Source of the DNA: a virus
IMG/VR virus record: IMGVR_UViG_3300023184_000244
Coordinates: 1-42,015 of that record
Strand: one strand, 5' to 3'
Length of the DNA: 42,015 nucleotides
Shown in pieces: positions 31,055 through 38,174 of the stretch. Under the pieces are notes generated by a model. That model was not told the origin of the DNA, made no database searches, and saw only the letters and a list, made by a program, of their open reading frames with translations. The translations under genes were made by a program, and so were the position numbers. Within the stretch, counting starts at the first letter, position 1. Every line of letters begins with the position of its first letter.

Positions 31055-31357
31055 ATGTCAAAGATTGCGCACTACGTGATTCTTGCTTGCCCGCATTGCG
31101 GCAAGCGTCATATTCGTGCCGAGTTTGCCTCTGTCAGTGACCCCGCCTTCATGTATGCCCTTGATCCCCCTCACATCCATCGTGTGTGCCGAGGATGTGG
31201 CACGTCTGTGAAATTGGGTGACTTTCACCGCGTTGAGAAAGTTTCTGTGAACGAGCGATTTGAGCGCTATCCACCGATGGAACAAGATTTACCGTCCTTC
31301 TTACGAAGTGAGGTGTTTATCTACGATGATGATTCATCGCTACCAGAATTGTTCTAA
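31055..31357 (+). CDS. Small zinc-ribbon protein (100 aa)
   Basis: 100 residues with two Cys pairs, CPHCGK at about residues 12-17 and CRGCG at about 45-49. They are separated by some 30 residues with His between, the layout of a zinc ribbon. The rest is acidic (FIYDDDSSLPELF at the end). It probably binds zinc and a nucleic acid or protein partner. It is on the forward strand, convergent with the Rz gene 14 bases away. Function unknown. Confidence 0.65.
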   Translation: MSKIAHYVILACPHCGKRHIRAEFASVSDPAFMYALDPPHIHRVCRGCGTSVKLGDFHRVEKVSVNERFERYPPMEQDLPSFLRSEVFIYDDDSSLPELF

Positions 31358-31371
31358 AAAGCAAGATCGTC

Positions 31372-31851
31372 TTAGCGTATCGGGTCCGCAAGCCCATTGA
31401 GCCTCACTGCCAACTCATCACCTCGTTGCTGACCCTCTGCAACCAGGCTTGCGCCTTCTGCGAGTAGTGCTGCCAGGCGGTCACGCTCTGCTCGGATGCC
31501 ATCACAGCGGGTAGCGGTATTTCCGGGATCGGTTCGCACGGGATCTGCGCTAAGGGTTGCGAGCTTGTTGCGCAGCCGTTCAAGATCATTGCGAGAAGCA
31601 TCGGCGCGCTCACGCGCAAGTGCCAAGGCACGTTGGGTTTCATGATCCATCCTTCGGTGTTTATCAATTTGTGATTGAACAAGTTTTGCACTCAGCGCCC
31701 GCGCTTGCTCTTTGGCCTGCAACTCACGGACTTGGGCTTCTCGGCTCGCTTCATCAAAGCCAGCTTGGTATACCCGTTGCGTACCCAAGCCGATGGCGAG
31801 CAGCGTGACAAGCACTGCACCCACCTTCACAGCAAGACCTAAATCAATCAC
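31372..31851 (-). CDS. Rz: Rz-like i-spanin
   Basis: 159 residues: one N-terminal membrane helix (LGLAVKVGAVLVTLLAIGLG) and a long periplasmic coiled coil (SREAQVRELQAKEQARALSA, DHETQRALALARERADASRN), the classic Rz layout. With the o-spanin Rz1 it fuses inner and outer membranes at the end of lysis. It starts with GTG at 31851, overlapping the endolysin stop as GTGA. Rz1 is nested inside it in another frame. It ends the lysis cassette. Confidence 0.88.
   Translation of the reverse strand: MIDLGLAVKVGAVLVTLLAIGLGTQRVYQAGFDEASREAQVRELQAKEQARALSAKLVQSQIDKHRRMDHETQRALALARERADASRNDLERLRNKLATLSADPVRTDPGNTATRCDGIRAERDRLAALLAEGASLVAEGQQRGDELAVRLNGLADPIR
31404..31643 (-). CDS. Rz1: Rz1-like o-spanin lipoprotein, nested in Rz
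   Basis: 79 residues entirely inside the Rz gene in a different frame. I place the start at the ATG at 31643 (MKPNVPWHLRVSAPMLLAMI). A lipoprotein signal is visible: a basic start, a short hydrophobic core and LNGC with Cys24 as the likely lipidated residue. A Pro-rich segment (QIPCEPIPEIPLPAV) follows, as expected of Rz1. It would sit in the outer membrane and pair with Rz. The Asn before Gly in the lipobox is less common but acceptable. Confidence 0.82.
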   Translation of the reverse strand: MKPNVPWHLRVSAPMLLAMILNGCATSSQPLAQIPCEPIPEIPLPAVMASEQSVTAWQHYSQKAQAWLQRVSNEVMSWQ

Positions 31852-32348
31852 GCGTGCCCCTCACACCGTGCTCGCTGGCTTGCACGTCTTCTCACAAGCC
31901 CCGAGCATCGGTTCTCGGCAAGCCTGCAATCCTTGCCCTGAAAGTAGGTCCAGCGATCAAATTGAGCGCAAGCACGCTCATACTCCGAGGCGTTAAGAAG
32001 CTTCACCATCGTGGAATCACAAAAGGCTTTTGCGCCCACGTTATAGGCATGCTCAAGATAAGCGTCGTACTCATGTTGGTGCAATGGCACCTTTACACAG
32101 CTCTTGAGTGCCCCTTCAAAGCCTTCGATATCAGCAAGTGCCCTTGAGAGCGCCTGGGGCGGTGTTGTCTTTTCACCCCATCGAACCGCACTGCCATCAG
32201 GCTTGGTCGTCGACCCAAAGCCGATCGTGGGTCGATCACCCGGCATCGGAATCACCGCCTGATCGCTATAGCCTTCATGTAACGCAATCGATACAAGACC
32301 TGCAGCAGATAGGCTCAATGCTGCAACCGCCACTCGGGGTTTGATCAC
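31848..32348 (-). CDS. SAR-type endolysin, GH24 lysozyme
   Basis: 166 residues. The N terminus is a weakly hydrophobic Ala/Leu/Ser segment after a basic start (RVAVAALSLSAAGLVSIAL), as in signal-anchor-release endolysins. The catalytic part begins HEGYSDQAVIPMPGDRPTIG with Glu25, then FGSTTKPDG. The LHQHEYDAYLEHAYNVGAKA and SGLVRRRASQRARCEGHA segments are typical of this lysozyme group. It cuts the glycan strands of peptidoglycan once released from the membrane. The ATG overlaps the holin stop as ATGA. Confidence 0.9.
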   Translation of the reverse strand: MIKPRVAVAALSLSAAGLVSIALHEGYSDQAVIPMPGDRPTIGFGSTTKPDGSAVRWGEKTTPPQALSRALADIEGFEGALKSCVKVPLHQHEYDAYLEHAYNVGAKAFCDSTMVKLLNASEYERACAQFDRWTYFQGKDCRLAENRCSGLVRRRASQRARCEGHA

Positions 32349-32557
32349 GACAGACTGTCCTTGTCATCTTGCGCGCATTCTTGCGTATGTATCTTCCACC
32401 AGCGGTAGAGCAAAAAGCCAATCTGAAGCACCAGGTATAAGAGCGTTGCCCATAGAATCAGATCATTTAAGGGAACGCCGGCAATCGTGGCACCAGCAAC
32501 CGTCACGGGTGGTGCAGCGCGCAGCGCTTCAGCGGTTAGTTCTGAGCGTTGCGTCAT
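32345..32557 (-). CDS. Holin-like protein (70 aa)
   Basis: 70 residues with one clear membrane helix (LILWATLLYLVLQIGFLLYR) after a moderately hydrophobic segment (PPVTVAGATIAGVPL), and a charged C terminus (ECAQDDKDSLS). Size and place directly ahead of the endolysin fit a holin or pinholin, which times lysis by opening or depolarising the inner membrane. The ATG overlaps the portal stop as ATGA. The identity is by topology and position. Confidence 0.75.
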   Translation of the reverse strand: MTQRSELTAEALRAAPPVTVAGATIAGVPLNDLILWATLLYLVLQIGFLLYRWWKIHTQECAQDDKDSLS

Positions 32558-35016
32558 TCGGAAGTCCCCGCTTTCTTGGATTTATCTTTTTTTTCATCTC
32601 GATCTTCTTTTTGATCTGCTTTGTTGTCCTTCAATTGCTTGGCAAGCTCATCAAGCTCAGCTTTAAGCTTTTCAATCGCTTGATCGGATACCGCCTGAAT
32701 CTGCGCCACGCGCTCTTTCGCATCAGCATCGATGCGCGCCACTTCAAGCTTGGTATGAGCATCTTCTCGAATCTGTAGCGTTCGATTGGCAAGCTCCATT
32801 TGTGCTTTGCGTAAGGCCTCAGAGACCCGATCGATCTCGTTTGAGCTTTCTTCGCGAATCTTTCCAATGGTTTCTAAAAGTGCTTGCTCACGCGATGCAG
32901 CATCGCGCTGATCAGCATCACTTTGCTCGGTACCCATCGCTGCCCCCATCGCTGCAACTTCGGCTTCGAGCTTGGCCGCTTTGGCGTGGGTTTCGCGCAC
33001 CTTGGCGCGTTGCTCCTCTAAGGCTGAAAGCGCCATCTGCCTTTGCAACTCAAGCGCTTGAGCCTGTTGCGCGGCTTGCTCTTGGGCTTGTGCTTCTTCC
33101 TGAGCACTTGGTGGCTTGCTGGGATCACGCTCACCCGTCAGTTTTCGAAACTGATTGGCAATGTCGTCTTTATTGGGGAGATCAGAGAAGTCCATCGCAA
33201 TCGTCATCACCCGAAGCCCAATCTCAGGGGGTAAGCGCGCGGCAAGCTGATTTAAGTTTTCAAACATCACCTGGCGCAAGGTGCCCGCGTAGTCTTGTTC
33301 ACTCACCACAAAATCTGCCATCGAGGCGGTGATGTCATTGATAAAGCGCACCGTCCCATCGGGCTGCACTTGAGGGCTATTGACTTTGACCCATTCAAGC
33401 GCGTTTTTGGCACCCGTGAGCCTTATGACTTTTTCTTCGGTGTACCACTGCTCAATGAGGCTGAGTTGCTTTTCACCTTGCACTTGGGTGGCAAGGCGCA
33501 AATTATCAAAGGGCTCAGTTGTCACCACACTGCCTTGGAGTTGCCTTGCCTTAATCGCTTCACCCGAGACCGCATTGGTTTGTCTGCCCATATTCTCTTG
33601 GGCCACACCAGCCGATTTTTGAATCGAAGTGGCAGCAAGCTGCATCATCTCGACTTGGCCGTTGGCAGCTTCCGTATCACGTCTGATTTCAAGTTCTCGG
33701 CCAGGCTTTTTAATAATCACCCCATCGGGCCGGCCCACTTCATCGCGCATCACATCCCAATCATCGACTGCCCCCTCATCAGCAATCACTTGATTGGTGT
33801 TCAGCATAAAAAGCGCCTTTGAGGCACGCTTATTTAAGTCTTGCTGCACATCGCGCACCCGGCGAATCACGCCATAAGGCAATCGATCACGACTTTTGCG
33901 ATAGCACCAGATCGGCGTTAAGGTAAAGCGGTTGTGCCGATAAGGGCTTACCTGGTGAGCCAAGAGCTTTGAAGGTGTGAATACAGCCAAGTGGACCCGC
34001 ATCATGACTCGTTCTATGATTGAGGCGCTGGCCAGATCGAGTGTGTGTTGCAGGACGGTGTCCCGAGGATGCAGTATTGAGCCTTTCCACGGGCCGTCAC
34101 TCACCACCTTGACCCTGGCGGGCGCTCGGTACTGGGCTTCAATAAGCTTCACGCGGCGCCTTTTGGCATCCGCCAACTCCCCCACCCCTGCGGCATAGAG
34201 CGTGCCTGATCGAAGATGGGCAAGATCTTTCGGGGTTTGCCAGTTTTCTTCTTCCCAGCCATCGGCATCTGAGTGCGCAGCCTCTTCAATGGCTTGCGCA
34301 ATCACCTCCACCCGGTCTGGAAACATCAGGCGCGCTACATCCTCATCAACCCAGCGCCAACGAAATAAATACCTTGCATCGGAAAGATCAAGCTCATCAC
34401 TTGAAGAATCCCAAAGCACATGGCGCCAGTCTTCATAGCGCGAATAAAGCGCATCTTGGGTGGGATCATCACGCGCCCCATCATCCATCCAGCCAACGCC
34501 TGCCTTAATCGCATCGGCAAAGGCGCGGGAGCGCAAAAAGCCCACCCGATTGATGTCAGAGACGTACTTTAAAAGCTTCGTTTTAACGTCAGCCGCTTGA
34601 ACGTCATCTTCTGTGCGCGGCAACACTTTCCAATCAACCCGCGAGCGTCGCTCCGTACCAATGAGCCAATCGACCATGGGCGCCACTTCGTTATAAACCA
34701 AGGGCATTTGGCCGCGGTCACGCAAAATCGCTGCATCTTGCGCATCCCACTGCAAGTTATCGTAAAAATCACAATCCATCGCCATCTCAAGCCGATTGGC
34801 CGCCTGGCGCTCTCTTTCAAAGTAGTACCACTGCAAGAGCTGCCGCAAGATGGCACGCGAGCCATCCGTTTCTAGGGGGTGATGCGCTCTGGCCTGGCGA
34901 TGGCGCGCTAAGTCCTCAGCGCTTTGTGTGAGCGCCCGAAAGTAGGCATCGCCCGATGCGCGACCTCGCCTTGCATGAACACCAAACTCAGCCATCGCTT
35001 GCGCCTTGTTGCTCAT
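32554..35016 (-). CDS. Phage portal protein (820 aa)
   Basis: A large portal of the P22/N4 podovirus style. The N-terminal and middle parts have YYFERERQAANRLEMAMDCD, MVDWLIGTERRSRVDWKVLP and GWMDDGARDDPTQDALYSRY. The core helix region has KSRDRLPYGVIRRVRDVQQD, LNKRASKALFMLNTNQVIAD and QENMGRQTNAVSGEAIKARQ. Beyond about residue 650 there is a long charged coiled coil (ALEEQRAKVRETHAKAAKLE) ending in a Lys/Asp-rich tail, as in barrel-bearing portals. It forms the dodecameric ring through which DNA enters and leaves. The start is ambiguous because a 21-base tandem repeat duplicates the ribosome binding site and ATG (35016 and 34995); both overlap the previous gene. Confidence 0.88.
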   Translation of the reverse strand: MSNKAQAMAEFGVHARRGRASGDAYFRALTQSAEDLARHRQARAHHPLETDGSRAILRQLLQWYYFERERQAANRLEMAMDCDFYDNLQWDAQDAAILRDRGQMPLVYNEVAPMVDWLIGTERRSRVDWKVLPRTEDDVQAADVKTKLLKYVSDINRVGFLRSRAFADAIKAGVGWMDDGARDDPTQDALYSRYEDWRHVLWDSSSDELDLSDARYLFRWRWVDEDVARLMFPDRVEVIAQAIEEAAHSDADGWEEENWQTPKDLAHLRSGTLYAAGVGELADAKRRRVKLIEAQYRAPARVKVVSDGPWKGSILHPRDTVLQHTLDLASASIIERVMMRVHLAVFTPSKLLAHQVSPYRHNRFTLTPIWCYRKSRDRLPYGVIRRVRDVQQDLNKRASKALFMLNTNQVIADEGAVDDWDVMRDEVGRPDGVIIKKPGRELEIRRDTEAANGQVEMMQLAATSIQKSAGVAQENMGRQTNAVSGEAIKARQLQGSVVTTEPFDNLRLATQVQGEKQLSLIEQWYTEEKVIRLTGAKNALEWVKVNSPQVQPDGTVRFINDITASMADFVVSEQDYAGTLRQVMFENLNQLAARLPPEIGLRVMTIAMDFSDLPNKDDIANQFRKLTGERDPSKPPSAQEEAQAQEQAAQQAQALELQRQMALSALEEQRAKVRETHAKAAKLEAEVAAMGAAMGTEQSDADQRDAASREQALLETIGKIREESSNEIDRVSEALRKAQMELANRTLQIREDAHTKLEVARIDADAKERVAQIQAVSDQAIEKLKAELDELAKQLKDNKADQKEDRDEKKDKSKKAGTSE

Positions 35017-35422
35017 AGCTTGCGCCTTGTCGCTGCTGGCGAATCTCGGTCTGGGCAATAAGTTCGCCATCCACACGAAGCTGCACCTCACCAAGACTTG
35101 GACCGACTTCAGGCACTGGCGCTGAAGGCATACGAATGAGATCGGCTAGACCCTCATGAATGATGCTTGCAATGCGCACCCAGTTGCGCTTCGAGGGTTC
35201 AAGCCCTAAGACCTCGCAGGCCTTCACACACTGGGCTGCTAGAACGCTCGGATCGTCATAGCGGAACGCTGCCGACTCGCACACAACAAACCAGGCTGCG
35301 GCTTTTCGATGCGCAGGCAAAAGCACAAGCGCTCGCTCATCATTCACCCAGGTGTAGATTGCTAAAAGATCGCCATGTCGGCGAGCCTTGTGAGCTTTGC
35401 GAAGATCGAGGGATACGGGCAT
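34988..35422 (-). CDS. Unknown phage protein before the portal (144 aa)
   Basis: 144 residues, first gene of the portal-lysis block, 35 bases behind motif copy 5. The N-terminal part is mixed (HKARRHGDLLAIYTWVNDER, LPAHRKAAAWFVVCESAAFR) and the middle is helical (VLAAQCVKACEVLGLEPSKR). The C terminus is Gln-rich. Its position would suit a small terminase subunit or a portal-coupled assembly factor, but I see no helix-turn-helix of the small-terminase type and would not name it so. Confidence 0.6.
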   Translation of the reverse strand: MPVSLDLRKAHKARRHGDLLAIYTWVNDERALVLLPAHRKAAAWFVVCESAAFRYDDPSVLAAQCVKACEVLGLEPSKRNWVRIASIIHEGLADLIRMPSAPVPEVGPSLGEVQLRVDGELIAQTEIRQQRQGASYEQQGASDG

Positions 35423-35457
35423 AGCGCTGGGCAGTCTTTACAGGTTGACTGCGAAAG

Positions 35458-35468
35458 TGCCATGCTTG
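35458..35468 (-). promoter_or_regulatory. Late-region motif copy 5 (CAAGCATGGCA)
   Basis: An exact copy, 35 bases upstream of the first gene of the portal block and reading toward it. It is flanked by an outer inverted pair GTTGAC (35444-35449) / GTCAAC (35485-35490), which could be an operator for the adjacent XRE-type regulator on the other strand. This is the rightmost copy, at the edge of the late region. Confidence 0.6.
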
Positions 35469-35525
35469 CTGCTACGGACTACAGGTCAACTTTTATCAAC
35501 GAATTCAGCTAACGTGTGGTGATCG

Positions 35526-35822
35526 ATGAACAAAGCCGAGCTCAAGCCTTTAGCCAAGCCTTTGATTCCAACGGCGCTCGCTCCGAGCGGCGACGTCTGT
35601 ACTAAGAAGCTAAGATCGTTGCTTGTCCAGCGTAGGATAAAGAGGCGGCTCACTCAAGGTAAACTTGCTATGAGACTCGGTAAGGTGCAGTCTTACGTTG
35701 CAAAGATCGAAATCGGCGACCGCTCACTGAACATTGCCGATCTGATTCAGATCAGTCGCGCACTCAATGCAAGCCCAGTGCGACTGCTAAAGGAAGCGAT
35801 TGATAAGAGTTACACACTCTAA
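35526..35822 (+). CDS. XRE-family transcriptional regulator (98 aa)
   Basis: 98 residues with a clear helix-turn-helix in the C-terminal two thirds (LRSLLVQRRIKRRLTQGKLA, MRLGKVQSYVAKIEIGDRSL, NIADLIQISRALNASPVRLL). The first 30 residues are unstructured and Pro/Ala-rich. It starts the forward-strand strip beyond the phage late region, diverging from the portal block. It could control the two unknown genes that follow (35898, 36522), its own promoter, or the late region through the shared intergenic region. Whether it is the prophage repressor is open; it is short and lacks a peptidase domain. Confidence 0.8.
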   Translation: MNKAELKPLAKPLIPTALAPSGDVCTKKLRSLLVQRRIKRRLTQGKLAMRLGKVQSYVAKIEIGDRSLNIADLIQISRALNASPVRLLKEAIDKSYTL

Positions 35823-35897
35823 AACCTTCACACCATTTGGATTCGATCGATTCGTGCTAAAAAGTGAATAGCCATCTAATAATAAGTACTACGATTC

Positions 35898-36509
35898 ATG
35901 CAGATCAGAGCCATTACTAACGGTCAGGAAGCAAGGGACAAATGCAGCATTCCCGCAATCGCAATCGACATCGGATTTTCGAATAAAAGGGCGACTTGTG
36001 GAGCGGCGATCGATGAGGGTTCATGGAACCTCACCTTTATTCAAGCGGTACGAAAGGTACAAGATTTCGCGCAGCATCAGTCTGAATTTGTTCTGATCCT
36101 GGAGGCCCCCCTTTCTGCTTGCTTTGACCACGTAGGAAACCCTTGCGCCAGGGGCGATTTCGAACGAACGAAACCTGCTCGATGGTGGAGCCTTGGAGCA
36201 GGAGCAGTAACTTCTCTTGCAGCGATGCATTTTTTGCGGACTTTGAATGAAGAGCTTCGAAATGACGACCGAATCAACATTCACTTAATCGAGGGGTTTG
36301 TCGTTGGCTCGAATTCGACTGACCATAAGACGGTCGCTGCAAAACTTCTTGAAGCATTTAGAAACCATGACCAAGGCCACCAATGGATCACAATGGGTCA
36401 CGAAACGAAAATGGAAAAATTGAAATACTTGTCGATATTAGGATGGTTCGGCGAAAGAAGTAGCGATTGCGCTGTCGTGCTAAAGCCCCGCTTTGAGCAA
36501 GACGCGTAG
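35898..36509 (+). CDS. Unknown protein, possible RNase H-like fold (203 aa)
   Basis: I cannot name this family. The N terminus has an acidic strand pattern (AIAIDIGFSNKRATCGAAID) like the first strand of an RNase H-type fold. A second acidic position is at the end of a hydrophobic strand (FVLILEAPLSACFDH). Next come RWWSLGAGAVTSLAAMHFLR and INIHLIEGFVVG with a further acidic position, and the C terminus ends in a strand (SSDCAVVLKPRF). The spacing of Asp/Glu would suit a metal-dependent nuclease, and DUF429-type proteins have similar beginnings. This is an inference from pattern only. It is 75 bases after the XRE gene and 12 bases before the next gene, so a two- or three-gene operon is likely. 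Confidence 0.6.
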   Translation: MQIRAITNGQEARDKCSIPAIAIDIGFSNKRATCGAAIDEGSWNLTFIQAVRKVQDFAQHQSEFVLILEAPLSACFDHVGNPCARGDFERTKPARWWSLGAGAVTSLAAMHFLRTLNEELRNDDRINIHLIEGFVVGSNSTDHKTVAAKLLEAFRNHDQGHQWITMGHETKMEKLKYLSILGWFGERSSDCAVVLKPRFEQDA

Positions 36510-36521
36510 CGTGAGTCACGC

Positions 36522-36959
36522 ATGCACGAAATTCTTGAACGAACGCTTGAAAGCTTTCAACAGCTTGCGCTTGGAAGTCCAGAATGGACTGTTAAAGCTG
36601 AGGGCGATGCGATTTCCGTAGACTTTTCATCAACGTCAAAACCAGACTTTAGAATGAAAGCTCAGCTGATTCATGTTGCTGATCCCTTCGATGCCAATGC
36701 TGGCTCCTTCCTGATGTACATATGGACAAAAGATCATCATGGTGCCTCTGGTGTCTACTACCACTGTGATAGGTCTCGGCGTGCTGCCGAATCAGCATTA
36801 AGAACGTACTTTGCAAAGAACTTAATCAATGTCGTTTCCAAGTTCACTTCCCAGCTTGAGGATGCCGAAACGCCTATCGTCGCTGGATTTACCCATCGCT
36901 TGTTTTGGAATTCAAAACAGGTTTTGTCAACGAAGCCTAGGTACGATCCCTGGACTTAA
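36522..36959 (+). CDS. Unknown protein (145 aa), partner of 35898 gene
   Basis: 145 residues, mixed alpha/beta, no membrane segment (ESFQQLALGSPEWTVKAEGD; AGSFLMYIWTKDHHGASGVY; YHCDRSRRAAESALRTYFAK). I see no known motif. It starts 12 bases after the previous stop, which suggests joint expression with the possible RNase H-like protein under the XRE regulator. A defence or conflict role is plausible from the setting (prophage border, next to a toxin-antitoxin pair) but nothing in the sequence proves it. Confidence 0.6.
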   Translation: MHEILERTLESFQQLALGSPEWTVKAEGDAISVDFSSTSKPDFRMKAQLIHVADPFDANAGSFLMYIWTKDHHGASGVYYHCDRSRRAAESALRTYFAKNLINVVSKFTSQLEDAETPIVAGFTHRLFWNSKQVLSTKPRYDPWT

Positions 36960-37256
36960 ACCATTTGCGCATGTAGCTTGCCTATCGTGGCGCGATAGAG
37001 ACCCTAAGCTTCCCAATAAGCACTTAGACCGCCATCGCACGACCCCGGCGTCGAAGCCCCTGCTTTGCATTACATCGAAAACTGTTTTCAGCCACAAGAC
37101 ACATAAGCCCAAAGGCGTCTGCACGGCTTTGCTAAACGTGAGAAGAACCTGGCCCCAGACTTCGAACATCGTCCATTTTTTCGTGTTGCCAGCCAAGCGC
37201 GCCAAGGCCCGGTGAGGTCGTTACCTCGTTAAACCATAGCGATCCAAACAATCGCC
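36960..37256. other. Intergenic stretch without a convincing gene
   Basis: About 300 bases between the unknown pair and the toxin-antitoxin promoter. Short frames exist on both strands (36829-37215 forward, 36927-37205 reverse), but their products look like random translation and have no ribosome binding site. No clear repeat or RNA structure is seen. It may be decayed DNA left by exchange at this accessory site. Confidence 0.5.
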
Positions 37257-37285
37257 TTGAATTAGTGCCGCACGAAATCTACAAT
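37257..37285 (+). promoter_or_regulatory. Sigma70 promoter of the toxin-antitoxin pair
   Basis: TTGAAT (37257-37262) and TACAAT (37280-37285), spaced by 17 bases, ahead of the ATG at 37315 with AAGGA in between. The -10 box is inside the inverted repeat at 37270-37292, so binding there would block transcription. Confidence 0.7.
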
Positions 37286-37292
37286 ATCGTGC
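37270..37292 (+). promoter_or_regulatory. Inverted repeat operator overlapping the -10 box
   Basis: GCACGA (37270-37275) and TCGTGC (37287-37292) form a perfect 6-bp dyad around the -10 box. This is the expected position for autoregulation by the AbrB-like antitoxin or the toxin-antitoxin complex. Confidence 0.6.
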
Positions 37293-37314
37293 AGACTCAC
37301 CAAGGAATCTCATC

Positions 37315-37596
37315 ATGGCCACCACGGCAACCCCTCCTATCGTCAAGGTCGTTGGCACCAACGGCCAGATTTCGCTGGGCAAGCAATACGCGGGCCGCCA
37401 GGTACTTGTCGAAGAGTACGAACCTGGCGTCTGGCTGGTTCGCACCGCCACAGTGGTCCCCGACAACGAACGCTGGTTGCATGCGCCTCAGGTAGCGTCC
37501 GACCTGCAAGCGGCCATGGCCTGGTCAGGAAACCATGTCGCATCAGATGCCGACACCGAAGACAGGCTCAAGCGCTTCGGTCATGGAGAGCGGTGA
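37315..37596 (+). CDS. AbrB-like antitoxin (93 aa)
   Basis: 93 residues. Residues about 9-50 (VKVVGTNGQISLGKQYAGRQ, VLVEEYEPGVWLVRTATVVP) have the swapped-hairpin pattern of AbrB/MazE-type DNA-binding antitoxins. The C terminus (QVASDLQAAMAWSGNHVASD) is the toxin-neutralising helical tail. It has a good ribosome binding site, an operator-like dyad in its promoter, and its stop overlaps the toxin start. Note the pairing with a RelE-like rather than a MazF-like toxin. Confidence 0.75.
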   Translation: MATTATPPIVKVVGTNGQISLGKQYAGRQVLVEEYEPGVWLVRTATVVPDNERWLHAPQVASDLQAAMAWSGNHVASDADTEDRLKRFGHGER

Positions 37597-37903
37597 AGCT
37601 AAAGTCAGGCTCGACCTGAACAACCCGGTGTTTCAGGACAACCTGCTCAAGCTACAAAAGCTCGAGCGCCACGCAGTCCTCGATACGCTAAACAAAATTC
37701 GGCAACTAACCTGGAAACAGTTGTACCGCGACCAGGGACTGAAGTGGGAGAAGATCACAAGCGTCAAGCCGCCTGCAGGCATTGATGCGATCTACTCGCT
37801 GCGCGTCACGCAAGCTCGCCGAGCCACTGCGCACCGTGACGGGGATTTCATTCGACTGCTCACCATCGCACCTGATCATGACGCCACCTATGGCAGGAAG
37901 TAA
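37583..37903 (+). CDS. RelE-like toxin (106 aa)
   Basis: I choose the ATG at 37583 (MESGEAKVRLDLNNPVFQDN), overlapping the antitoxin end by 14 bases; the frame from 37535 reads back into that gene. The 106 residues show RelE/ParE-like helices (LLKLQKLERHAVLDTLNKIR) followed by strands with IYSLRVTQARRATAHRDGDF and IRLLTIAPDHDATYGRK at the C terminus. Such proteins are ribosome-dependent mRNA RNases or gyrase poisons. Order, overlap and promoter make a complete type II pair, placed just inside the att boundary at 38117, where it could help retain the element. Confidence 0.75.
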   Translation: MESGEAKVRLDLNNPVFQDNLLKLQKLERHAVLDTLNKIRQLTWKQLYRDQGLKWEKITSVKPPAGIDAIYSLRVTQARRATAHRDGDFIRLLTIAPDHDATYGRK

Positions 37904-38116
37904 TTTGTCTTCAACCCATGTTTTGAGCCACGATAGCTCAAACAAATATCACAAAATCTCGGTGTAATTCCTGTGTAATCGTGCCAAGAAAATGCCAGAA
38001 TTTCACAGAATTCTTAAGACTTTACTTTAATTAAGATTCGTCAGATGATCACGTTAAATCAATGACTTAAGATCGGTATTGAATACTTTAGAAGAATCGA
38101 GAATCACTAAAATAAC

Positions 38117-38163
38117 GACTGTTAATCCGTAGGTCCCTGGTTCGAGCCCAGGTCGAGGAGCCA
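38117..38163 (+). tRNA. tRNA-Asn 3' half (attachment-site remnant, not functional)
   Basis: From GACTGTTAATCCG (anticodon loop with GTT) through the T arm (GGTTCGAGCCC) to the acceptor and CCA, this matches the 3' half of a tRNA-Asn. The upstream half is missing: the sequence before 38117 is unrelated AT-rich DNA and the 5' anticodon stem no longer pairs. Such a displaced 3' end is what site-specific integration into the tRNA gene leaves. In this orientation the displaced end borders an element to its left, and a tyrosine recombinase starts 125 bases to its right, suggesting two elements in tandem. Confidence 0.85.
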
Positions 38164-38174
38164 AAACCCCTTTA

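Noticed and set aside
36829-37215. Forward frame of 128 codons and an opposing 92-codon frame (36927-37205)
   Set aside because: No ribosome binding site, no domain, and composition like non-coding DNA. The forward frame begins inside the 36522 gene.
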